Assembly (NCBI RefSeq): GCF_000721265.1
Contig: NZ_JOFZ01000009.1
Coordinates: forward strand, 124,001-188,000
From: Streptomyces sp. NRRL F-5126
Lineage (GTDB): Bacteria; Actinomycetota; Actinomycetes; Streptomycetales; Streptomycetaceae
Reading direction: 5' to 3'
DNA: 64,000 bases
Shown here: positions 7,908-16,233 of the stretch, piece by piece
How positions within the stretch are numbered: the first letter of the stretch is position 1
How the letters are laid out: every line of letters starts with the position of its first letter
Position numbers and translations under genes: made by a program
Notes under the pieces: generated by a model
What the model saw: the letters and a program-made list of their open reading frames with translations, nothing else
Databases searched by the model: none
What the model was told of the DNA's origin: nothing

Positions 7908-8618
7908 TCAGCCCGCGGCGTCGTGCGCCGGCCTCGCGGCGCCACCGCGGTGGCGCCGGTAGTGGCGCGCGACGCGCGCCCGGTTCCCGCACGCCTTCGT
8001 GCACCACTCCCTGCGAGGGTGGTCCTTCACGAAGTAGCGGTCACAGCCGGGCGCCAGGCACGTACGCAACTGCCGGCGGTCCGGGCCCGCGAACAGCTCG
8101 GCCGCCTGCCGGGCGAGCGAGGAGAGGACGTAGTCGCACGCGCCCGAGCCGGTGCCGACGGTCGCCGTCGGCTCGCCGCCGTCGGGCCAGTCGAGCTCCG
8201 GCCAGATGCGGGCCCTGCCGCTGAGCCGGTTCACCGTGTCGAGCGCCTCGCGGCGTGACGGGACCCGTGCCACCGCGAACTGCGGCGGCGCGTCCGTGAC
8301 CTCCGCTGCGAGCGCCCGCAGCGCGTCGCGCAGCGCCCGCAGCCTGCGCGCGTCCTGCTCGTCCAGCGCCGCGGCCGCGCCGCCTCCCCCCGCATCCCGC
8401 GCGCCCCGAGCCTCCCCCGGGCCCCTGCCCGTCGTGGCGGGCAGCCGGGGGCCGATCGCGTCGACCCATCGGGCGGCCGAGTCGACGTCCCCGACCAGGT
8501 CGAACGTGTCATGGCCGCGCTCGTCGACGTGAATCGTGTTCATCAGCTCGACCGGGAGCGGCTCTCCCAGCAGTGCCACACGTACGTCCACCTCACCGTC
8601 GTCCATGCCGCCAAGCAT
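7908..8618 (-). CDS. CGNR zinc-finger transcriptional regulator (ABATE domain)
   Basis: The 236-residue protein has an N-terminal ABATE-type domain (LLGEPLPVELMNTIH, then DSAARWV) and a C-terminal zinc finger with CLAPGCDRYF and WCTKACGNRARVARHY. The CGNR signature names this actinobacterial family, thought to be stress-linked one-component regulators. An Ala/Gly-rich linker (about residues 65-85) joins the parts. Two ATG codons (8618 and 8606) could be the start; neither has a clear ribosome site and the first is used. It is transcribed divergently from the AhpD-like gene, 131 bases away, and is a natural candidate regulator for it. Confidence 0.85.
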   Translation of the reverse strand: MLGGMDDGEVDVRVALLGEPLPVELMNTIHVDERGHDTFDLVGDVDSAARWVDAIGPRLPATTGRGPGEARGARDAGGGGAAAALDEQDARRLRALRDALRALAAEVTDAPPQFAVARVPSRREALDTVNRLSGRARIWPELDWPDGGEPTATVGTGSGACDYVLSSLARQAAELFAGPDRRQLRTCLAPGCDRYFVKDHPRREWCTKACGNRARVARHYRRHRGGAARPAHDAAG

Positions 8619-8749
8619 ACCGAAGAACTAATGCTTCCCGCACATCCTGAACATTTGACGACTCGCTGAGGGCATGGCACAGTTCTAATTGTTCACGGCG
8701 CTTATAAGCATTAGTCAGCATGGCGCCGACCACGAGAGAGGCCACCGAC

Positions 8750-9295
8750 ATGTCACGACTCCCGCAGATCGACCCCGAGAACGCCACCGGCAAGGCGGCC
8801 GTGCAGCTCGCGGAGACGCAGAAGGCGCTGGGCAGCGTCCCGAACCTGATGAAGGTGCTGGTGAACAGCCCGGCGGCCGTGAAGGGCTACCTCGCGATGA
8901 ACGGCGCGCTGGCCGCCGGTGTGCTGCCTTTCCCGGTCAGGGAGCGCATCTCGATCCTGACGGCCGAGCTCAACGGCTGCACCTACTGCCTGTCGGCCCA
9001 CACCTTCAGCGGTGGCAAGTTCGCCAAGCTCAGCGACTCGGAGCTGGCGGCGGCCCGCGAGGCCAAGTCGCAGGACGCCCACATCGAGGCGATCCTCACG
9101 CTGACGCGCCGCGTCATCGAGGGCCGCGGGCAGGGCGGCGCGCAGGCGATCGCGGACGCCAGGGCCGCCGGTGTGACGGACGAGGAGATCGCCGAGGTGG
9201 TCGCCAACGTCGCGGCGAACATCCTGACCAACTACTTCAACGAACTGGTCGACACGGACGTCGACTTCCCCCGGGTCGCGCCGCACGCCCACTGA
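8750..9295 (+). CDS. AhpD-like carboxymuconolactone decarboxylase family protein
   Basis: The protein contains the alkylhydroperoxidase signature ELNGCTYCLSAH with the redox cysteines C77 and C80 and H84, so a peroxidase or thiol-reductase role is more likely than decarboxylation. The helical family fold continues through ILTLTRRVIEGRG and EIAEVVANVAANILTNYFN. I start at the ATG at 8750 (181 residues) because GAGAGAGG lies about ten bases upstream; an ATG at 8720 adds ten residues but lacks a ribosome site. The last five codons (PHAH-stop) are the first unit of a 15-bp tandem repeat. Confidence 0.88.
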   Translation: MSRLPQIDPENATGKAAVQLAETQKALGSVPNLMKVLVNSPAAVKGYLAMNGALAAGVLPFPVRERISILTAELNGCTYCLSAHTFSGGKFAKLSDSELAAAREAKSQDAHIEAILTLTRRVIEGRGQGGAQAIADARAAGVTDEEIAEVVANVAANILTNYFNELVDTDVDFPRVAPHAH

Positions 9296-9340
9296 CCGCA
9301 CGCCCACTGACCGCGCACCCACCGACCGCACGCCCTCAGC
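9281..9340. repeat. 15-bp tandem repeat that duplicates a stop codon
   Basis: CCGCACGCCCACTGA occurs at 9281-9295 and again at 9296-9310; diverged copies fill 9311-9325 and 9326-9340. The first unit is the end of the AhpD-like gene including its stop. Confidence 0.8.
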
Positions 9341-9406
9341 GCCCGGGTGCCCCGCTCGACGGCGCCGGCCGGGAGCGCCCGCGAGTGCCCGGGATGCCCC
9401 GGGCGC

Positions 9407-10066
9407 CTACCCGGGCGCGTCGATGAACACGCAGCAGCGGTCGGGGCGCGGGGCCAGCACGGCACGGTCCTGGGGCTCGCCGCTCGCCTCGAGCAGGCCG
9501 CGCACCAGGTGCAGGTTCAGGCCGCACACCAGCTCGGTGTGGCGCTGGGCGAGGCGGTGGAAGGGGCAGTTGCGCAGTTCCACGCAGCCCTCGCCGGTCT
9601 CGGAGGGCTCGTACCCGCACGCGCGCAGCGCAGCGGTCAGGTCGGGGCCGCCCGCCGACCGCCCGGCCGCGTGCGCCGCAGAGGCCACCGCCTCGCGCAC
9701 CCCGCCGGAGTCGTCGGCGGCGACCGCCTCGGCCAGTACCTCGGCGAGCAGCGCGTAGTCGCGCGGCGGCATGCTGACGGAGAGCTCGCGGCGCGCTCGC
9801 GCGTACCGCTTGGCGGGGCGGCCCGCGCCAGGGCCGCTCCGTCCGGCCGGGCGGGCGTAGCTGGTGGTCAGCAGGCCGGCGTCGACCAGTTTGTCCAGGT
9901 GGTAGGCCGCCAGGGTGCGGCTGATGCCGACCGCGGCCGCCGCGTCGTCGCGGGCCGTCGGCTCGTCCCGGGCAGCGACGGCGTCGTACAGCCGCCGCCG
10001 CACCGGGTCGTCCAGGCTGCTCAGTTCGCTGATCGGATCCTGTCCCGGATCCTCGCTCCTGCCCAC
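9407..10066 (-). CDS. ArsR-like winged-helix regulator with C-terminal cysteine cluster
   Basis: The 219-residue protein has an N-terminal winged helix (SLDDPVRRRLYDAV, GISRTLAAYHLDKLVDAGLL) typical of the COG2345/ArsR group. The C-terminal half carries the motif ...GCVELRNCPFHRLAQRH, LVCGLNLHLV and DRCCVF. Related proteins such as SufR use these cysteines to bind an iron-sulfur cluster; here the cluster, or another metal, is inferred. It reads divergently from folE with a 95-base region between them that contains a strong palindrome, so it most likely represses the folE operon and itself. Confidence 0.8.
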   Translation of the reverse strand: MGRSEDPGQDPISELSSLDDPVRRRLYDAVAARDEPTARDDAAAAVGISRTLAAYHLDKLVDAGLLTTSYARPAGRSGPGAGRPAKRYARARRELSVSMPPRDYALLAEVLAEAVAADDSGGVREAVASAAHAAGRSAGGPDLTAALRACGYEPSETGEGCVELRNCPFHRLAQRHTELVCGLNLHLVRGLLEASGEPQDRAVLAPRPDRCCVFIDAPG

Positions 10067-10117
10067 ACGTCCAATGTAACACCAATGAGATTTGACAAAT
10101 TTGGCGCGCTCGGGTCA

Positions 10118-10134
10118 GCCTTCTAAAAGAAGGC
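10118..10134. promoter_or_regulatory. Palindromic operator before folE
   Basis: GCCTTCT-AAA-AGAAGGC is a perfect 7-bp inverted repeat 28 bases before the folE start. A second symmetric element, CAAATTTG, lies at 10096-10103 within TTTGACAAATTTGG. Both sit in the shared region between the regulator and folE and are candidate binding sites for the regulator. Confidence 0.5.
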
Positions 10135-10161
10135 GGCATTGTCGATACAAGGAGCGCCCCC

Positions 10162-10755
10162 ATGACCGTCCCCGCGTTGCGCGTCGCCACCGAACCGGCC
10201 GGGGTGGACCTGGCGGCGGCCGAGCTTGCCGCACGGGAGTTCCTGCGGGCGCTCGGCGTCCCGCTGGACCGCGAGGGGATGCAGGACACGCCCGGGCGCA
10301 TGACCCGCGGCTACGCCGAACTGCTGACCGCGCGCCCGTTCCGGTTGACCACTTTCCCGAATGAAGAGGGCTACGACGAGCTGGTGCTCGCCCGCGACAT
10401 CCCGGTGCGCTCGGTGTGCGAACACCACATGCTGCCCTTCGTCGGGGTGGCGCACGTCGGATACCTGCCGGGCAGCCGCATACTCGGGCTGTCGAAACTC
10501 GCCCGGGTCGTCGAGCACTTCGCCTGCCGCCCGCAGGTGCAGGAACGGCTGACCAAGCAGATCGCCGACTGGCTCGACGAGCACCTCGATCCGCAGGGCG
10601 TCGGAGTGGTCGTCGAGGCCGAGCACACGTGCATGACGCTGCGCGGGGTACAGGCCACCGGGTCGAAGACCGTCACCTCGACCCTGCTGGGGACCCTGCG
10701 CGGCGACGCGTCGTCCCGGCAGGAGTTCCTCGACCTCACCGGCATCCGCCGGTAA
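10162..10755 (+). CDS. folE: GTP cyclohydrolase I (FolE type)
   Basis: The 197-residue protein converts GTP to 7,8-dihydroneopterin triphosphate, the first step towards folates and pterins. The zinc ligands are all present: C86 and H89 in SVCEHHMLPF, and C157 in EHTCMTLRG. GLSKLARVVEHFACRPQ and LTKQIADWL match the family core, and TGSKTVTSTLLG the C-terminal part. AAGGAG precedes the ATG. It is the first gene of an operon with an FAD reductase, a FolP2 homologue and a RibD-C reductase. A housekeeping folE is expected elsewhere in the genome, so this copy is probably a dedicated paralogue under the divergent cysteine-rich regulator. Confidence 0.93.
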   Translation: MTVPALRVATEPAGVDLAAAELAAREFLRALGVPLDREGMQDTPGRMTRGYAELLTARPFRLTTFPNEEGYDELVLARDIPVRSVCEHHMLPFVGVAHVGYLPGSRILGLSKLARVVEHFACRPQVQERLTKQIADWLDEHLDPQGVGVVVEAEHTCMTLRGVQATGSKTVTSTLLGTLRGDASSRQEFLDLTGIRR

Positions 10756-10822
10756 CAGGGCACACCCACGCAGGGCAACCACCCGCAGGACCCCCATTCA
10801 CTCGAAAGCTCGGAGGCAGAAC

Positions 10823-12046
10823 ATGACCACACCGCGGCGGATCGTGATCGTCGGGACGGGACTGGCCGGTGCGACGGCGGCCGCCACGCTCCGCGAGCGC
10901 GGCTTCGACGGCGAGGTGACGATCTTCGGACGCCAGTCGCACGACCCGTACGAGCTGCCGCCGCTGTCCAAGGCCATCATGCTGGGCAGCACCGACGAAC
11001 CCGACTGGGTGCGCCCCGCGGGCTACTACCCCGACCATGCGATCGACCTGCGCCTTTCGACCATCATCACCGCCCTGCGCCCGGCCGAGCACCGGGTCGT
11101 CGAGGCCGACGACACCGAGCACCCCTACGACCGGCTGCTACTCGCCACCGGGTCCCGCCCGCGCACCCTCCCGGGCTTCGACGGCCCCGGCGTCCACACG
11201 CTGCGCACCCTCGACGACTCGCTGGCCCTGCGCGCGGCACTGAAACCCGGAGCCCGGGTCGTGATCGTCGGCGCGGGCTGGATCGGCTGCGAGGTCGCGG
11301 CCGCCGCCCGCACCCATGGCGCGGAGGTGACCGTCATCGACCCGCTGCCGCAGCCGCTGCTTTCGGTGCTGGGCGAGGAGATCGCCGCGGTCTTCCGCGA
11401 CCTGCACGCCGAGCACGGCGTCACGCTGCGGCTCGGCACCAAGGCCACCGGCCTCGCGACCCAGGACGGCGCCCGCGTGGTGCGCCTCGACGACGGGAGC
11501 GAGCTGCCGGCCGACGTGGTGGTCGTCGGGGCCGGGGCCGTACCGAGCACCGGACTGGCCGAACAGGCCGGCCTGGAACTCGCCGCCGGCGGGGTCGCCG
11601 TCGACGCGGCGCTGCGCACGTCCGCCCCGGACGTCTACGCCGTCGGCGACATCGCCGCGCACGACCACCCGCGCCACGACGGCCGGGTCCGCGTCGAGCA
11701 CTGGTCCAACGCCAAGGAGCAGGGCGCGCACGTGGCGGGCAACCTCCTGGGCGGCGACGAGCCGTACACCGCCGAGCCGTACTTCTTCTCCGACCAGTAC
11801 GATCTCGGCTGCGAGTACCGCGGCCTGGCCGACCCCGCCCGCGACGAACTGACCGTGCGAGGCACGACCGCCTCCCGCGAGTTCATCGCGTTCTGGCGCC
11901 GTGACGGACGGGTCACCGCGGCCCTCAACGTCAATGCCTGGGACGACGGCGACGCCTTGCAGGCGCTCGTCGACAACCGGGCGCAGGTCTCCGCACAGCA
12001 GCTCGCCGAGGCCGACCTGGGCGAGCTGGCCGCCGGCGCGCGCTGA
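10823..12046 (+). CDS. FAD-dependent pyridine-nucleotide oxidoreductase (ferredoxin reductase type)
   Basis: The 407-residue protein has two Rossmann folds: IVIVGTGLAGATAA at residue 7 binds FAD and VVIVGAGWIGCEVAAAA near 150 binds NAD(P)H. LLLATGSRPR and DVYAVGDIAAH (the FAD ribityl motif) are present, and the C-terminal region matches the reductase_C domain of ferredoxin, rubredoxin or putidaredoxin reductases. No cysteine pair for disulfide reduction is seen. It should pass electrons from NAD(P)H to a ferredoxin or directly to a pterin. It lies between folE and the folP2 homologue; such a reductase is not part of normal folate operons. No ferredoxin gene is adjacent. Confidence 0.88.
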   Translation: MTTPRRIVIVGTGLAGATAAATLRERGFDGEVTIFGRQSHDPYELPPLSKAIMLGSTDEPDWVRPAGYYPDHAIDLRLSTIITALRPAEHRVVEADDTEHPYDRLLLATGSRPRTLPGFDGPGVHTLRTLDDSLALRAALKPGARVVIVGAGWIGCEVAAAARTHGAEVTVIDPLPQPLLSVLGEEIAAVFRDLHAEHGVTLRLGTKATGLATQDGARVVRLDDGSELPADVVVVGAGAVPSTGLAEQAGLELAAGGVAVDAALRTSAPDVYAVGDIAAHDHPRHDGRVRVEHWSNAKEQGAHVAGNLLGGDEPYTAEPYFFSDQYDLGCEYRGLADPARDELTVRGTTASREFIAFWRRDGRVTAALNVNAWDDGDALQALVDNRAQVSAQQLAEADLGELAAGAR

Positions 12047-12124
12047 GCGGCCACGGCGAGCACGCCACGGCCGAGGGGTGCCACGGGCCGACGGGGCCAC
12101 GGGCGAGAAGAGGAGCAGGAGCGC

Positions 12125-13009
12125 ATGAGCAGCACGCAGGGCGCGGCCGTCGACATGGTCTTCCGCGGGCGCCGCGTCACCCGTGACCGGGCGCTGGTGA
12201 TGGCCATCGTCAACCGGACACCGGACTCGTTCTACGACCACGGCGCCACGTTCGCCGAGGACGCGGCGAGGACGGCGATCAGCCGGGCCGTCGACGAGGG
12301 CGCGGACATGATCGACCTCGGCGGTGTCACCGCCAGCCCCGGCGCCGAGGTCACGGCGGACGAGGAGATCGCCCGGATCGTGCCGCTGGTGGAATGGGCA
12401 CGCGGCCGCTACCCGGACCTGCTGATCAGCATCGACACCTGGCGTCACGAGGTCGGCGACGCCACCTGCCGGGCAGGCGCCGACATCCTCAACGACGCGT
12501 GGGCCGCCGCCGACCCGCGGCTGATCGACGTCGCCGCGGCGTACGGCGCCGGCTACGTGTGCACTCACACCGGCGGACGCACACCGCGGGCCGAGCCGTA
12601 CCGCCCCGACTACCCGGATGTGGTGACCGCGGTACGCACCGAGGTCCTCGCCCTGGCCGAACGGGCCGAGGCCGCGGGCGTGCCGCGCGGCGGCATCCTC
12701 ATCGACGGCACAGGCTACGGCAAGGATACCGCCGACCACCTGACGCTGCTCGGACACGTGAAGGAGTTCACCGGCACCGGATGGCCGGTGCTGATGGCCC
12801 TGTCGAACAAGACGTTCGTGGGCGAGACCCTGGACGTCGGCCTGGACGAGCGGCTCACCGGCACCCTCGCGGCCACCGCGATCGCCGCGAGGGACGGGGC
12901 GGCGGTCTTCCGCGCGCACCAGGTCGCGCCCACACGGCAGACCCTGGAAATGGCCGCCGCGATCAACGGCACCCGGCAGCCCGCCCGCACCAGCGCCTGG
13001 ATCTCGTGA
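12125..13009 (+). CDS. folP2: FolP2-type dihydropteroate synthase homologue
   Basis: The 294-residue TIM-barrel protein begins with MAIVNRTPDSFYD where canonical synthases have NVTPDSFSDGG. The pABA/pterin-binding loop reads DLGGVTASPGA instead of DIGGESTRPGA, SIDTWR replaces SIDT, HTGGRTPR replaces the usual MHMQG region, and the end reads FRAHQV rather than RVHDV. LMALSNKTFVGETLD contains the conserved lysine loop. This pattern is the actinobacterial FolP2 paralogue, whose mycobacterial members are, as far as I know, not ordinary dihydropteroate synthases. The true substrate is therefore open. GC-rich spacing of 78 bases separates it from the FAD reductase, and its stop overlaps the next start (TGATG). 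Confidence 0.87.
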   Translation: MSSTQGAAVDMVFRGRRVTRDRALVMAIVNRTPDSFYDHGATFAEDAARTAISRAVDEGADMIDLGGVTASPGAEVTADEEIARIVPLVEWARGRYPDLLISIDTWRHEVGDATCRAGADILNDAWAAADPRLIDVAAAYGAGYVCTHTGGRTPRAEPYRPDYPDVVTAVRTEVLALAERAEAAGVPRGGILIDGTGYGKDTADHLTLLGHVKEFTGTGWPVLMALSNKTFVGETLDVGLDERLTGTLAATAIAARDGAAVFRAHQVAPTRQTLEMAAAINGTRQPARTSAWIS

Positions 13010-13752
13010 TGCACCTCATCTGGCCACCGGACCACGCCGGCCGCGTGATCGAAGGCGCCGAGCTCGAAGACCTCTACACCTACCCGGCCGGACGGACCTG
13101 GCTTGCGGTCAACTTCGTCTCCAGCGCCGACGGGGCCGTCGAGCTCGGCGGCCAGGCACGGCCCCTGTCCACACCGCCCGACCGCGAGGTGCTGCAACTG
13201 GGCAGCGACCTCGCCGACGTGCTGCTGATCGGCGCGACCACCGCGATGGTCGAGGGCTTCCACGGCGTCCACCCCGACCGCCGCACGCGGGAGCGCAGGC
13301 GCCGCCACGGACTGGCCGACGTCCCGCCCACCGCCGTCGTCACCACCGGTCACGGCCTGCCCGCTGACGCGCCCGTCATCACCGGGGCGCAGGTGCCGAC
13401 CCTCGTGCTCACCTGCGAGGCCGCACCCGTCGACGTCCGGCGGGCCTGGACCGCGGCGGGCGCGGAGGTCATCGTCGCGGGCGAGGGGAGCGTCGACCTG
13501 ACGGCGGCGGTCGCCGCACTGGCCGGACGCGGGCTGCGGCGCATCGACTGCGAGGGCGGCCCCCACCTGTTCGGTGCGCTGACTGAAGCCGGCCTCGTCG
13601 ACGAACTCCGCCTGACGCTCTCCCCCGTGCTGGCCGCCGGCCCCGCGGGCCGCATCGCCGCGTCCCCGCTCGCCACGCCCGTCGACCTGCACCTGGCCTC
13701 GGCGCTGGCCGAGGCGGACACCCTCCTACTGCGTTATCTCGCCCAGCGCTGA
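13009..13752 (+). CDS. RibD-C / dihydrofolate reductase-like pterin or pyrimidine reductase
   Basis: The 247-residue protein is a stand-alone RibD C-terminal (DHFR-fold) reductase. WLAVNFVSSADGAVELGG starts the fold, DVLLIGATTAMVEGF forms the nucleotide-binding strand, and RIDCEGGPHLFGALTEAGL is the hallmark E-G-G-P loop followed by VDELRLTLSP. It resembles the mycobacterial Rv2671-type protein, reported to act as an alternative dihydrofolate reductase. The start ATG at 13009 shares one base with the folP2 stop, a sign of coupling. It probably reduces the pterin product of this operon with NADPH. Its 3' end overlaps the convergent MFS gene by 27 bases. Confidence 0.85.
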   Translation: MHLIWPPDHAGRVIEGAELEDLYTYPAGRTWLAVNFVSSADGAVELGGQARPLSTPPDREVLQLGSDLADVLLIGATTAMVEGFHGVHPDRRTRERRRRHGLADVPPTAVVTTGHGLPADAPVITGAQVPTLVLTCEAAPVDVRRAWTAAGAEVIVAGEGSVDLTAAVAALAGRGLRRIDCEGGPHLFGALTEAGLVDELRLTLSPVLAAGPAGRIAASPLATPVDLHLASALAEADTLLLRYLAQR

Positions 13753-14985
13753 CCCGCGGGCCCTGAGCCGCAGCAGGGCGGCCTGCGTCGCGACGGCGAG
13801 TGCCACCACGAACCAGGAGTAGTCGCGCGTCGCCGCCGCAAGGCCGCCCCCGTGCACGACGAGGACACCCGCGATGACGGCCGGCACGCCCATGCCCAGG
13901 TAGCAGACGACGTAGAGAGCCGACAGGACACCGGCGCGCTCGTGCTCGGCGACCAGCGGCACGACCGTACGCATCCCACCCTGGAATCCCGCCCCGAAAC
14001 CGATCCCGGACACGAACGTACCCGCGAAGAACCCGGCGAACGACGAGAGTTCGACGGCAGCGAGGGTGCCGAGCGATCCCAGCACGAGCAGGGCGACGCC
14101 GAGGAACATCACGGCCCCGGGCGGGACGCGCCCGAGCGAGACGGCGGTGGCCGACGAGACCACGGTCAGGACGAACAGGCCGAGGCCGCCGATCACCGCC
14201 GAGTTCGAGCCCGAGAGTTCGCGGGCGAGCGCGGGGGCCAGCGAGCCGTAGAAACCACCGAGCGACCACACCGCGAACAGCACCGGCGCCACCGCGAGCA
14301 GCGGGCCGCGCAGGCGCCGCGGCACCGCGAGTCGGGGTACGAGGGAGGCGCGCGGCCCGGTCGCCGTGCTGCCCATGCCGGGCAGCACGGCGACCCCGGC
14401 GGCCTGCAGCGCGAAGACGCCGATGAACACGAGGTAGACGAGGTGCGTGGGGGCCGGCAGGTACTGGACGACCAGGCCGGACAGCAGTGCCCCGACGCCG
14501 GTCCCGAGGCCCGGGGCGACGGCGTTGGCGCGGGTGCCGCGCTCGCGGTCGATGTCCAGCATCGCCGCGCCCAGCGCCCCGAGGGCGCCGCCGGTGGCGA
14601 CACCCTGCAACACGCGGCCGGCGATCAGGGCGCCGACGCCGCCGGCCGTGCCGAACACCACCATGGCAATGGCCTGCAGGGCCAGCGCGGCCAGCAGCAC
14701 CGGCCTGCGGCCGAGGTGGCCCGAGGCCCTGCCGAGCACGAGCAGGGCGGCCAGGACGACGACGGCGTACACGCCGAAGACGACGGTGGTGGTGATCGGG
14801 GAGAAGTGCCAGCGGGCCGCGTACAGGGCGTACACCGGCGTCGGCGCGCTCGACGCGGCGAGGAACGAGACGATGATCGACGCGAGCAGCACGAGGCCGG
14901 CGGGGCCGGCGCGGCCGCCGGTACGCCGGGCGGCCGGCCGGACGGTCTGGGGGACGTCACTCGGTGGCGTCGTCGTGGTCCTCAT
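13726..14985 (-). CDS. MFS transporter
   Basis: The 419-residue protein has twelve predicted membrane segments. The loop between segments 2 and 3 contains GRASGHLGRRPVLL, the MFS motif A, and GRVLQGVATGGALGALGAA follows. It is likely a drug or metabolite exporter with proton antiport. GGAGGTG lies six bases before the ATG. It is the last gene of the leftward operon HD protein, RidA, MFS, 20 bases after ridA; its tail overlaps the convergent pterin reductase gene by 27 bases. Confidence 0.88.
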   Translation of the reverse strand: MRTTTTPPSDVPQTVRPAARRTGGRAGPAGLVLLASIIVSFLAASSAPTPVYALYAARWHFSPITTTVVFGVYAVVVLAALLVLGRASGHLGRRPVLLAALALQAIAMVVFGTAGGVGALIAGRVLQGVATGGALGALGAAMLDIDRERGTRANAVAPGLGTGVGALLSGLVVQYLPAPTHLVYLVFIGVFALQAAGVAVLPGMGSTATGPRASLVPRLAVPRRLRGPLLAVAPVLFAVWSLGGFYGSLAPALARELSGSNSAVIGGLGLFVLTVVSSATAVSLGRVPPGAVMFLGVALLVLGSLGTLAAVELSSFAGFFAGTFVSGIGFGAGFQGGMRTVVPLVAEHERAGVLSALYVVCYLGMGVPAVIAGVLVVHGGGLAAATRDYSWFVVALAVATQAALLRLRARGSALGEITQ

Positions 14986-15005
14986 GGCACACCTCCTGCC
15001 GCGCT

Positions 15006-15431
15006 CTATCGGCCCGCGTCGCCGGGGTGAGCGGCGGTCGCCCGGATCTCGACGAGGAGCTCGGGGCTCGCGAGGCCGCTGACGCCGATGATCGTCCAGG
15101 CGGGGTAAGGGGCCTTGACGAGGCGCTGCTTGGCCGCGAGGAAGCCGGACATGTTCTCCCTGATGGCGACGTGGTAGCTCGTCACGTCCACCAGGTCGCC
15201 GAGGCCGAGGCCCTCAAGCCGGAGGATCTCCTCAAGGCGCCGGATGGCGAGCTCGGTCTGCTCCTCGGCGCTCTCGCCCGGGACGCCGTCGGGGCGGCGG
15301 CCGATCTGGCCGGAGACGAACAGGTGCCCGTTCGAACGGATCGCGGGTGCGTGGCCGAAGCGAGCGAACGCGCTGGTGGTCTGCCCGAAGACCGGTGAGT
15401 CGTCGGGGACTTCCACGAAGTGGATGGTCAT
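15006..15431 (-). CDS. RidA-family protein
   Basis: The 141-residue protein belongs to the RidA/YjgF family, which hydrolyses reactive enamines and imines. GHLFVSGQIG, ELAIRRLEEILRLEGLGLGDLV and PYPAWTIIGVSGLA follow the family pattern, but the last should be compared with the canonical R at the substrate loop: SPELLVEIRATA retains an arginine there. The ATG at 15431 has AAGGA nine bases upstream; a longer upstream frame overlaps the HD gene and is not used. It lies between the HD-domain and MFS genes, so it may detoxify an intermediate of this operon. Confidence 0.88.
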   Translation of the reverse strand: MTIHFVEVPDDSPVFGQTTSAFARFGHAPAIRSNGHLFVSGQIGRRPDGVPGESAEEQTELAIRRLEEILRLEGLGLGDLVDVTSYHVAIRENMSGFLAAKQRLVKAPYPAWTIIGVSGLASPELLVEIRATAAHPGDAGR

Positions 15432-15471
15432 TGCGGTGTGTCCTTGTCTCTGGTGGGCCTGGCGGGGCCGG

Positions 15472-16161
15472 TCAGTCGCCCCATCGGGAGGAGCCGCATG
15501 CGTGCTCCATCCGGGTCTGGCCGAACGTCTCGCGTTCGCGCAGGAATTCACCGGGCAGCGCGTAACGCGGCCCGTTCCTCGGGTTCTTGGCGGCCTGCGT
15601 GACGATCGCGTCGGTGAGCGAGCGGATCATCTCCAGCCGCGGGTAGGCGGCATGGACGGCGTCGGCCTGCTCGTCGCCGAGGGCGTCGGCGTGGGTGTTG
15701 CCCATCGGGCCGCCGAAGTCGAGCGCGACTCCTTCGCGTACGAGCACGCACAGCGTGCCGCGGCGCTCCGCGATGCCCGATGAGGTGTGCAGGGCGATGG
15801 CCTGCCAGACCTCGTCGGCGTCCGCCTCCGACCTTCCGTGTTCGACGAGGAACGCGGCGGCACGGTCGGCGCCCTCCACCTCGAACCGCTGCGTGTGCGG
15901 GCCGTCGGGCGCCACGCCGAGGTCGTGCATCGCGCAGGCCGCGAACAGCAGGTCGTCCTCGTAGTCCTGGCCGGCGGCCAGTGCCAGGCGCGCGGCCACG
16001 AACCTGGCGAACAGGTAGGTGCGGATGCTGTGGTTGAACACCGAGGGCGATTCCACCGGCTTGACGAGCTGTACGACAGCGCCGGCGAGCGGTGTGCGTG
16101 GCAGCGCGATCAGGTCGGTGGCCGCCCGTGCGGCCCCCTGGCCGCGGATCGTTCCTTTCAT
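15472..16161 (-). CDS. HD-domain hydrolase
   Basis: The 229-residue protein shows the metal site of HD hydrolases: NHSIRTYLFARF supplies the first histidine, CAMHDLGVAP the HD pair and AIALHTSSGIAE a later histidine. The layout matches the cyanamide hydratase-like branch rather than nucleotide phosphohydrolases, but the substrate is not settled. The start ATG at 16161 follows GGTGGG. It is the first gene of the operon with ridA and an MFS exporter, divergent from a GlxA-type regulator. Confidence 0.82.
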   Translation of the reverse strand: MKGTIRGQGAARAATDLIALPRTPLAGAVVQLVKPVESPSVFNHSIRTYLFARFVAARLALAAGQDYEDDLLFAACAMHDLGVAPDGPHTQRFEVEGADRAAAFLVEHGRSEADADEVWQAIALHTSSGIAERRGTLCVLVREGVALDFGGPMGNTHADALGDEQADAVHAAYPRLEMIRSLTDAIVTQAAKNPRNGPRYALPGEFLRERETFGQTRMEHACGSSRWGD

Positions 16162-16233
16162 GCCCACCAGGCTGGCACGCACCCCTCTGACCAGGTGAGT
16201 GGCAATCTTGACTGACATCGATAGAATCTTGCC

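Noticed and set aside
13852..15030. 392-codon plus-strand frame opposite the MFS gene
   Set aside because: Asp/Glu/Arg-rich shadow of a membrane protein; no motif or ribosome site.
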